From positions 1-42,425 of the forward strand of contig NW_025955302.1 in NCBI RefSeq assembly GCF_022376445.1: DNA of 42,425 nt, in the 5' to 3' direction. Shown one piece after another: positions 9,969-18,688 of this stretch. The translations under genes and the position numbers were made by a program. The first letter of the stretch is position 1; each line of letters begins with the position of its first letter. Under the pieces are notes generated by a model. The model saw only the letters and a program-made list of their open reading frames with translations, had not been told where the DNA came from and searched no databases. The stretch is from Fomitopsis serialis. Lineage: Eukaryota > Basidiomycota > Agaricomycetes > Polyporales > Fomitopsidaceae.

Positions 9969-11629
9969 TCAAACGAACTGGAATCCGCCAAAGTCCCCGA
10001 ACGTCTGGTCAATGGACTGTTTACGTACGACGAGCGCCTCCACGATCAGCCGCGGCTCTCTTGCGTGCACAGCCGTGGCAGTGGCTTGGGCGACGGTCAC
10101 GTCTGTGGTCGTGCCTGGGCTATCCGCCTCGACAATGGACACAACGGCATCCAGTCCGATGTCTGCCGGCTCGCTTGGTTCAACGCCGACATGGAGAGAC
10201 ACCAAGCCCGAGATGAGGTCTTCCGCCATCGCTTCCGCTGCCACCGATTTGGCCTCTGCAGTCAAGTCGTCGGGCCCAATAAGAGAGGCGGTGGGAAGAA
10301 TCGTCGAGTCGTCCTGTCTGATTGGGGAGGTGGTCTCTGCACTAGTGGCCGTGGAGCTTGAGGGTGCGAGGCCACTCGCTGCAAGCAGTGCCTGCCGTTT
10401 CTCCTCGCGTCTCCGCTCGCGCGCCTGTCTCCGAAGGGCAGCCTTCGTCTCCTCTCCGTTCGGTATCACGATGCTCGCGCTGGTACCAGTGACCGCATCG
10501 GCACCGGCGTTTCCCTTGCGCGTCGTGGGCACGGTGCTGCCCGTCTGCCATGGGTGAGCCTTCTTCTCTTTGCCAGCCCCCTTGTCTGTGTACTTAGCCC
10601 GTCGCCCCGCTCGTCCGTGCAGCGTCACTGGCCCAGGATGCGCCGGGACAGGCTCCGAGCGCCTGAAAGGCCGCGGCTTGTATACGGACGCAATCTCAAG
10701 GTCGACTACAAATGGAATCGGGGCAAGCACAGCAGTAGGTGCAATACCGTCGCTAGTGACGATGTCTAGATGCGGCGGCTCGGGCTCCATGGAGAACATG
10801 GCGAGGTCGTCATCGAAGGGCGCGATGTACGGGGAGGACTGCGGGGACGGCCGATTAGGATGTGTGGTGAGTCGGTGTACGAAGCTGTCTGGAAGGGGCA
10901 CGCCGGACATGGGCGAGGCGCGGGAGGAGTCGGCGGGCGTGGCGAGCTCGGAGATGAACGCGCTAGGGCTCGCGTCGTCGTCGTCGTCGTCGATATCCGT
11001 GGTGTCGAGCTCCGTCTCCGTCTCCGTTTCTGTTTCTGTAGTCTCCGTTGCCGCGGTGTCGTCGTCGGCCCCGGTGAGAGGGCTGCCGCGACGGCGAGCA
11101 TGCATGCGGCCCGCCCACTCGCCGGTACGAGGATCGATGTAGCGGGAGGCCTCCTCGGCGAGGGCGTACATGGCAGGCGGCACCTCGATCTCTTTCACGA
11201 CGATGACGGACGCACCAATCTCGCCGGCCATGCGGTCCAGGGTCTCGAGGGAGGCTTCCAGGTCGGCGCGCGAGAGACCGATGAGGGCGCCGCTGTCGGC
11301 GACGCCGAGCTCGTAGTACGCCTGGCCACCGCCCTCGAGGAGCCGCCATTTCAGCTGGGTGACGAGTCGGGCGAAGCGGGCGGTGGAGATGTGGGTGAGC
11401 TTGAGCTTGTACTCAACGTTACCCTGTGTGCGGAGACGCGAGTGAGTAAGTGGTATGGACGCGGAGCGCGGGACGCGAAAGTCACCTCTTCCACTTCTGG
11501 CAGAAGCTTAGGTACGCCGTCGTGGATGTGCTTGAGGCTGTCTGCTGAGCAGCCCGAGGGCGGAGAGGGCAGGAAGGGGTCCCAAGGGCTGGGGACGCGG
11601 GAGCTCTCTGATTCGAGGTCGCTGAGCAT
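9969..11629 (-). CDS. GTPBP1/2-like protein lacking the GTPase domain
   Basis: Two exons (11486-11629, 9969-11423) give 532 residues. Residues from about 48 to 120 resemble the region N-terminal to the G domain in GTP-binding proteins 1/2: EYKLKL, RFARLVTQLKWRLLEGGG, YYELGVADSGALIGL and MAGEIGASVIVVKE. After this comes a long low-complexity region with a Thr-Glu repeat and an Asp run, then a basic helix (ARERRREEKRQALLA), and a C-terminal EPRLIVEALVVRKQSIDQ block like the stretch before the P-loop in GTPBP1. No GKS P-loop, DxxG or NKxD motif exists. I recall similar G-domain-less proteins in other basidiomycetes, so this is probably a lineage form rather than a truncation. Function is unknown. 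It is divergent from the E2 gene. Confidence 0.75.
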
Positions 11630-11905
11630 GGTTAGATAGAGATAAGTTTATAGTGTAGCACGGAGAGGTATTCGAGTGATCATGGTAGTTCCCGCCGTCA
11701 AAGAGGCAGGCAGTCCAAACTATACACTGTGGTTGCAGTGAGGGAGGACGAGTGGTTGGCTGAGGTTGACTCACCGCAATGTCCGCTCTCAGCCACACGG
11801 AAATCATTAAATATTTTCCCGCGTTAGGTCTCCCTTATGTACGAGCTTCCCGTGCGCCATGTTGGCCAGACGCCGTCCCTCCTGGCTTGACCTCCGACGC
11901 TCAGC
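11630..11905. promoter_or_regulatory. Divergent promoter region, GTPBP1-like / E2 genes
   Basis: A 276-base interval separates the two start codons. It includes an AT-rich patch near 11806-11820. The arrangement suggests a shared bidirectional promoter. No factor site could be assigned. Confidence 0.4.
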
Positions 11906-12901
<996 letters not shown>

Positions 12902-13380
12902 CGGGCACGGTGCGTTGTGACTGTAGGATGGCGGGTGTACGCATGACTATGGGATTGGATCCCGGATTGACATGGAATCTCTGCGATGTTGTCGCAGAGG
13001 CAGATATGACGGACATCCACCTGGGCTGTGTGACTGAACGCGAGACCTGATGATAGCGGGGTATGATGTGTTAGAGCAGACAATCTGAGTTACCCCTTGC
13101 CAGTTTACATTGTCCAGTTGCTCCAACATTGTGGACGAAAGTGCACACGAACGACGGACGCAGGCATCCACGCCGTATACATTGTATACTCGCGTTGATC
13201 GAGAGCTAGGTACGTCCGATGAGGTGTACTAACCAAATGCAGTGACTAATCGTCGGCGAAGCAAATCGCGGATGGGCTGCGACGCAGAGAGCCGTCCCTG
13301 CGACTGCAAGAGATGAGCAAACAGTCCGATAGTGGTACGCACCCTGTATGAAACCACCTACTGGCACCTCATCGCGTCGT
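12902..13380. other. Intergenic stretch downstream of the E2 gene
   Basis: No domain-bearing frame or RNA gene was recognised in this 480-base stretch. Confidence 0.45.
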
Positions 13381-13446
13381 CTACTGTTGCAGTGGCCGGG
13401 TCGCGAACATCACGACGCAGATCATGCCCCCGTCGAGCCAGTCTGC
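13381..13446 (-). pseudogene. Relic of an RTA1-family exon
   Basis: On the minus strand a splice acceptor (CGCAG) is followed by AC-TGG-CTC-GAC-GGG-GGC-ATG, encoding WLDGGMICVVMF, then a stop at 13381-13383. This matches the WLDGGM exon of the RTA1 genes at 16479-17916 and 22809-24264 in sequence and in exon phase. No preceding RTA1 exon is visible at higher coordinates, and the expected LHPG/VHPG continuation is absent. It is best read as an isolated fragment of a third RTA1 copy. Confidence 0.7.
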
Positions 13447-13487
13447 GTGCGCGCGGGTTCCGCGGGCTAGGGTAGCGTATGAAAGTG

Positions 13488-13551
13488 CCCTGTAAATTAC
13501 ACGTATGTTTTTTACACGTATTTTACATGTATATTACTAGTAAATTACCGA
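13488..13551. repeat. AT-rich TTACACGTAT repeat cluster
   Basis: Three imperfect copies of a 14-15 base unit of the form TTACACGTATTTT lie in tandem within otherwise GC-rich DNA, ending in TACATGTATATTACTAG. They could be a decayed element end or a protein-binding cluster. Nothing nearby is clearly expressed. Confidence 0.55.
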
Positions 13552-14029
13552 GCCCAATAATAGAGATGTAAGAAAGTGTGAGTTAATAATGTCACGTGCT
13601 AAATATCTCGCAGTCTCTTGCCTGGCATTGTCTCGTACCCATGCATCCGTGCAATTACTGTAGCCACCACATCGTCTACACGTCTGGGCCATTTCATGCA
13701 GCGCACCCCATACCTTTAGTGCCCTTGGAGCGCCTGCTTGTAGCCGTCACATTGGCTGGGCCCCCAGATCCTACCGTCCGATCCTTTCCTTTTTAGGGGT
13801 GCTACATCGCTCGTGCGCTCCGTCTCGCTTGTCCCGATACCACTTCCGCTTCATCTTGAGCAAGGCGGATGTTCCTGGTGATTGCTTCCCCTGATTCATG
13901 CTTAGATGTACCAAGAGGACATTTGATTCGCCTCATTGAGCATCAAACACAATAGTTGGAAGGGAAGACGGTGCAGCGTCCACCAAGCCATTTGGGATAC
14001 TTATATAATGCCAACACAGCTGGTATATT

Positions 14030-14111
14030 TGTGTTATGGCTGAGTGGTTTGATGGTGTACTTCTTATTTTGCATCGCGCGGGTTCGAGTCTGTGTTATTG
14101 AATTTCTTTTT
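14030..14111 (+). other. Degenerate tRNA-like Pol III unit (box A, box B, T-run)
   Basis: TGGCTGAGTGG at 14037-14047 is a perfect match to the box A consensus. GGTTCGAGTCT at 14081-14091 matches box B at 10 of 11 positions, with exactly the 44-base spacing of a class I tRNA. A T-rich run follows at 14102-14111, and a TATA-like TTATATAAT lies about 30 bases upstream. The acceptor and T stems do not pair (the T stem keeps only two pairs) and the D stem is poor, so this is not a functional tRNA. It may be a tRNA pseudogene or the head of a tRNA-derived SINE. Confidence 0.5.
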
Positions 14112-14470
14112 GCAGTGTGGTACGACTGGCTGTCCGATTTCACTGCGGAGGCTTACATGGCTATCTGTCGTAGTGTGGCGCGAGAATCGTATAGGTCCGT
14201 CGAGACGGGGCAAGGAGTGTCGCAGAGATGAAGCACAGGAGTGATGTAGCACCCCGGAAAAGGAAAGGATCAGACAGTAGGATCTCGGGGCCCAGCCGAT
14301 GTGACCGCTACAAGTGGGCGCTGTGTGCGGCATGAAATGCCCCAGACGCGTGAACAATACAGTGGTGGGGTGCGAACTTATTTTCACGGATGCCAGAATC
14401 ATACTACTTAGAGACGTCGCCGCGCGTAGCGCGGCGCGCCCTGAATGCGATCACCTAATCACGTGACCCC

Positions 14471-14575
14471 AAGTAACTTACGGTAAGAAACATATGTAAA
14501 TAACTTGCACTGTCGGGGAGTTACTTACCTACCGGTAAGTTACCCACCTCGAGTTTCTTACGCAACCTTACCGCG
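14471..14575. repeat. Clustered GTAAC/TTAC inverted repeats upstream of HNH gene 3
   Basis: The segment carries GTAAGAAAC (14483-14491) and its complement GTTTCTTAC (14552-14560), plus a hairpin ACTTACC-TACC-GGTAAGT at 14523-14540 and further TTAC/GTAA units. It lies about 110-215 bases upstream of the HNH gene 3 start. It could be a promoter element or a small decayed inverted-repeat element. Confidence 0.5.
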
Positions 14576-14686
14576 GGCGCTCCGACTCGACGGCCCCATC
14601 TCGATCACCATGTCCAGAATGGGAACTCCGATCTTCCCGGGGTTCTTCCCCTCTCCGAGTCGCAGCCTGGCTTGCCTGCCACCGCC

Positions 14687-15875
14687 ATGCCGTCTCTCGC
14701 ACATATTCCACTTCCCCTGACGAATGGACCTCCCCCGGGATTCGAGTGGGATCAACACTCCATTTCCGAACTGTCGACGACCACCGCCTTCGACGCAGGC
14801 ATAGACCGCCGCGACACCTTTCTAGGAAGAACGCGCTGTGTCGTCTGTGGAATCCAGACCGTCCTTCAGCGCTGTCATATCATCTCGCAATCGGAAGCCG
14901 AAGTTGTCAGTCATTCTTATGTGCATGCCAATGTTTTTACGGGCTGACACGAAGTTTGGACAGTGGAAGGATCTCCGCAGACGTCGGTGATGATGATGAT
15001 GATGATGATGAACTCAGCATTTATTAACCGCAACAAGCAAGCAATGTGCTAAGACGCGGCGGACGCCGGCCTGTGCATGGGCGGGCGTTAAAACGCGCCA
15101 CCCAGACCTGCGCCCCGTTCGAGGTAGTGTAGTAGTCTGTACGCGTGAGGATTTGTACTGTAATGGTTAGGCAGTCAAGTCTCCGCAGACGTCGGTGGAT
15201 CCCGCGGCAGGCCAAACGACATCCCGAACATGAACCACGCAACGGCCTGCTAATGTGTCCTAACGACTGTGCATTTTTCAATAATTACCTCTTCTTCATA
15301 CGCTACATACCCAATGTGAGCCCTATTATTCTCTTCTTTCCGTGAACGTGTCATGCAACTGGCGACAGATCCGCAAGTTCATACTCGTCAACTACTCTGA
15401 CAATCCAGATCTCCGATTGTTCCACGGTAAAGCCCTCGGGCTCGATGTCCGAGACAGGCACGCGCCGTTCGCCTGTCTGTTCATCCTCCAGGAGATGCGC
15501 GTCCGCGGCCACCACCCCTTCGCGCCCGTCGATCCCGACATACCTGCGGACATCGCCTGGCAAGACTGGATCCTGTCGGAAGACATATTGCGCTCCCCGT
15601 CGGACGCAGGCTTCTTCCGCCGTGACCGCCCGGACACTGGCACTGCTGATCTCGACCGCAACCCTACTCTGCCAAAGCTACCGCCTCAGCCTCTGACGGT
15701 CGATGGAGGAGCACCGCCTCGCTCTGGGCACTCGATGGCGCTCAACCAAGATGTCATCGCAGAGATTCTCGCTGCGACGCGTGCCTCGCCGTCGTGGAAG
15801 GGCCTGCGTGATGGAGGGCACGAGCTGGGACGGCACGGCGGAGGACAACATACAAAAGTACATTGCATCTGTTGA
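14687..15875 (+). CDS. HNH endonuclease-domain protein, copy 3, degenerate
   Basis: Exons 14687-14905, 14964-14986, 15189-15315 and 15369-15875 join in phase to 291 residues; an ATG at 14672 would add five. The HNH region starts FLGRTRCVVCGIQ, QRCHIISQSEAEV, then HEPRNGLLMC. The family's usual final His and Asp (HHxxFD) read DCAFFN, so a metal or catalytic ligand is lost. The second half matches the family's KFILVNYSD, HGKALGLD and EMRVRGHHPF. A 202-base intron at 14987-15188 is bounded by an 18-base direct repeat. Near 15800 one extra G throws the conserved C-terminal block (ACVMEGTSWDGTAEDNIQ, open to 15903) into the +1 frame. The gene may be a pseudogene, but most of its length is preserved. 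Confidence 0.72.
14972..14989 (+). repeat. 18-base direct repeat, 5' copy (donor side)
   Basis: TCTCCGCAGACGTCGGTG occurs here and again at 15180-15197. In this copy the GT at 14987-14988 can serve as splice donor. Confidence 0.9.
14987..15188 (+). other. Candidate newly gained intron between direct repeats
   Basis: This 202-base sequence starts GTGATG and ends CCGCAG. Removing it keeps the HNH frame (WKDLRRRRRWIPRQAK), leaving a six-base duplication (ACGTCG). Both splice sites lie inside the duplicated 18-mer. It is about four times longer than the other introns in this window. Confidence 0.65.
14988..15011 (+). repeat. (TGA)8 microsatellite
   Basis: Eight uninterrupted TGA units at the 5' end of the inserted segment, starting right at the end of the first direct-repeat copy. 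Confidence 0.9.
15180..15197 (+). repeat. 18-base direct repeat, 3' copy (acceptor side)
   Basis: Second exact copy of TCTCCGCAGACGTCGGTG. In this copy the CAG ending at 15188 can serve as splice acceptor. It is followed by the uninterrupted HNH coding sequence. Confidence 0.9.
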
Positions 15876-15903
15876 TGTACAAGAAGACCATGACGGTGCC
15901 TGA

Positions 15904-16478
15904 TCGGCTCATCGCTGCCGCCCGTGTACTTAGATCCGAAGGACGTCTAGGACTCTTGGTTGTGTCGATACCTCGTCTTTTCGGCGTACTACGCATCTTC
16001 TCGTCGAGTGACTGTTCTGTATCAGTACCATGGGGTTCTCGTCGTACAACGACTGTTCTGTATCATTCGTGTCTTTCGTTGCGGGATGAGTATATCATAT
16101 GATAGTACAGTCCGGGGATTGAGAAGGGACGGTAATGCACACGGCTCTGCGTTCTGGCGACCGGCGTCGGCGAGAATTTTCATCGCAACCCCACACTGAA
16201 ACCCCGTCCGCACCGGCGACAGTACCTTCGAATACGCGCATTAGGGATCCTGATATCCAAAGACATTAGTTGGGATGGTACTGCGCGTTGTCCGGCGCCG
16301 TGTCGCTTGGGTAATGCGAAGTTGATGCGGGATGTACCGACGAGTTCTGCATTAGGTCAACAGGTAGGCTGTACAGTAATAATATACATGACGGGAGGCA
16401 TTACAAGTGTTCCCAGGCTGTTCGTTTCGGCGTCCTAGACTTCCGGTTCTCCTTGAGAACTGATATGTTTATGGATAC
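15904..16478. other. Intergenic stretch between HNH gene 3 and RTA1 copy A
   Basis: No gene recognised. It contains an imperfect 42-base-spaced direct repeat with GACTGTTCTGTATCA at 16010-16024 and 16049-16063. The interval is the convergent 3' end region of the two flanking genes. Confidence 0.45.
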
Positions 16479-17916
16479 CTACGCGGACACCACCGTCTTC
16501 ACCGGCGTGGCCGGCTCGCTGTTCAGCTTCTCGGATTCACCGCGGGACGCCTTCCACGTCTCGCGCTTCCCGAGGAGGTAGCCCGGGTGGAGGACGTTCA
16601 GGCAGAACATCGCGAGCGTGATCATCCCGCCGTCAAGCCAGTCTAGCATGCGTCGGCGAGTGAGCGTCAGTACGGTGGATCTGGGGCGGACTTACTGAAG
16701 TAGTGTTGGGTCGTGATGATGTACCCGTCCCACCCTTCGGCGAGTTCCTGACGTTGCGATCGTCAGTCGCAGATCGGCGTTAGTCGCTCGGGGGCGGTAG
16801 TAAGTGCTCACGATTGTCCGGTAGACGGATCTGCGCGGAAGCCCTGGATCAGCACGGGGTAGAAGCGCGGGATGGTGGTACGCACCGGACGTATATGCAT
16901 AGGCTGCTGAAGGTCAGCCCCGCGAGCATCAGCTTGGTGCTCCGGTTGAAGTGGTGGTGGCCCGCGGCGTGCACGACGTTCCTGACTGGCTTGTCGTGCA
17001 GGAAGCGGAGCACGAACTCGGCTGCGAGCAGCATATAGACAGTGATCGAAGCTAGTAGTGGTTCAGATTCATGGGTGTCCTGCGGAATAATGACGTAGGA
17101 TATACACACCCATTTGGAAAGCAATACCGGCAAGCATGATGTTCCCTCCCTGAAGGGCCAGGGTCAGCACACGAGGGAGACGAGAAGCATGGGGCATACG
17201 GTAGCGGGGCTTTCATATTGGTTGACAGCAGTCGCGGCTATACCTCCACCGACAGCCTGCACGACTAACGAAATGATGTCCTGTGTGCATCTTGTCATGA
17301 CTGTGGGGTCAGCTGTTAGGAACTGTGATGCTTACGCAGCTCACGAAGACGGCGGTATCTGGTGGTATCCGTATAAACATCTAACAGCCGTCAACAATAC
17401 AGTAAGTCGGGAACTCACACCACACAGGACTTAAGCGGCTGTAACGTGGACCCAGGCGGCGGATGAGCTCGCCGAGGATGACAAAATTTGCAGCTACCAG
17501 TGGCGTCGGAGCAATAATCGTTGTCACGATCCTTCCGAGCCATTTCGCTCAGAGTTGCAACACGGGGTAAGATAGGAGAACAGTACATACTGCATCAAAT
17601 ACGGGTTCTCTGCATCGACATTCAGACTCGACCACAACCTCCCGACCCAGCCCAATATCTCAAGAGCACCGGCGGTGCATACAGTGGGCAGAAGCCACCA
17701 TAAACGAGTGTGCACGGTCTCTACAAAATGAAGGGCTGTCCGATACTGAGCGGAGCCGCCGGAGAGGGAGAAACCTGACGCACCGGTAGACAGAGAGAAC
17801 AATACGAGAAATAGAATACATATCCACTCAGAGGGCAGGTACTCGTACGGGTTCTGGTTGAAGTCGTCCGAAGACGCGCGTGCGCGCAGGATAGGAGCAC
17901 CTAGTTGGACAGACAT
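16479..17916 (-). CDS. RTA1-family seven-helix membrane protein, copy A
   Basis: Member of the RTA1/RTM1-like family (lipid-translocating exporter family), integral membrane proteins linked in yeast to resistance to aminocholesterol, molasses or lipid stress. Ten exons join in phase to 309 residues: 17775-17916, 17591-17720, 17419-17531, 17336-17358, 17200-17280, 17110-17149, 16886-17051, 16812-16830, 16696-16747 and 16479-16642. Family motifs are in order: PYEYLPSEWICILFLVLF, ALEILGWVGRLWSS, IVTTIIAPTPLVAANF, ISLVVQAVGGG, GGNIMLAGIAFQM, YRTIVELAEGWDGYI and NWLDGGMITLAMF. The hydrophilic tail is about 35 residues. A paralogue lies at 22809-24264 and an exon relic at 13381-13446. The gene appears intact. 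Confidence 0.9.
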
Positions 17917-18688
17917 GACGGGAACACGAAGAGGGGAAAGAGGGAGGCCCTCCAGCGCGGGCCATGGCCGTAGGTACTCCTCTCCAGAGCCGGAAGAGAG
18001 CGGCTGCGGACAGGGCGAGCGCGGCCGGTCGGCGAGGGGTCATTGAGAAATTGTCGTCGTCGGGCGGTCGGGTGCAACCCGCGCGGCCTCGACCGGCAGC
18101 GGCGGGGACGAGTCCGTCTCACTCGGAATCGACATCCCTGTACGCACAGCTCTCTTCAGCCACCTATAGGAGACATGTAGCAGTCAAGCGTACCGTGTGT
18201 AGGTCACAAATTGAGAAACGGTGTTCTCGCAGGACCAGTGATCGGGCTGACGATGTGGTACAATTTCTTGCACGTTGAGTGGCCCATCTGTTCAGCGGCC
18301 AATGCGACGAGCAAAATCAATGCATCATGCCCGATTCGCGCCAGATGGGAGCCACGTCAGAAGGTGGAGGCGACGGCGGGACACAGAAGGCATCATTGTA
18401 ATAGTAGTACATAGTTACTAATAGTACAGGCAAGGTTGAACGTTAACCTGGACATAGGCGCTGAAGCTGGAGCGCTGTGCTGCCCGCTTTCCTACTATTA
18501 GTGTACTACTACGTCCAGAACCGAGATGTCAAGCATGCCCGTATGCGTATACATGGCCTATAGTACGAGCGAGTCGCATTGACACACATTATAAAGCTAG
18601 GTTATATTCACCGTGACAGGCATGTTACATCCCAAGGATATCTCATCAAGCCCTTCCTTTCCCTTTCAGGCTCAGTCGCAGCTCTCAG
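17917..18688. other. RTA1 copy A upstream region and FunK1 3' flank
   Basis: No coding exon recognised in this 770-base interval, apart from overlapping shadow frames. It carries the small inverted-repeat element at 18402-18513. The promoter of RTA1 copy A should lie toward 17917. Confidence 0.45.
18402..18513. mobile_element. MITE-like element with terminal inverted repeats
   Basis: TAGTAGTACATAGTTACTAATAG at the left end is mirrored by CTACTATTAGTGTACTACTACG at the right, with a five-base indel in one arm. The total length is about 112 bases. No coding capacity and no clear target-site duplication are visible. It is a candidate small non-autonomous DNA element, or simply an imperfect palindrome. 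Confidence 0.45.

Noticed and set aside
10976..11040. Tandem TCG and CCGTCT repeats
   Set aside because: They are coding low-complexity sequence (Asp run and Thr-Glu repeat) within the GTPBP1-like gene, not an independent repeat.
13330..13350. GTGGTACGCACC resembling an RTA1 splice-donor region
   Set aside because: It lies on the wrong side of the RTA1 exon relic to be collinear with the gene and is too short to be meaningful.
16007..16064. Imperfect direct repeat GACTGTTCTGTATCA
   Set aside because: Two short copies only, with no associated gene or element. Noted in the intergenic entry but not promoted to a finding.
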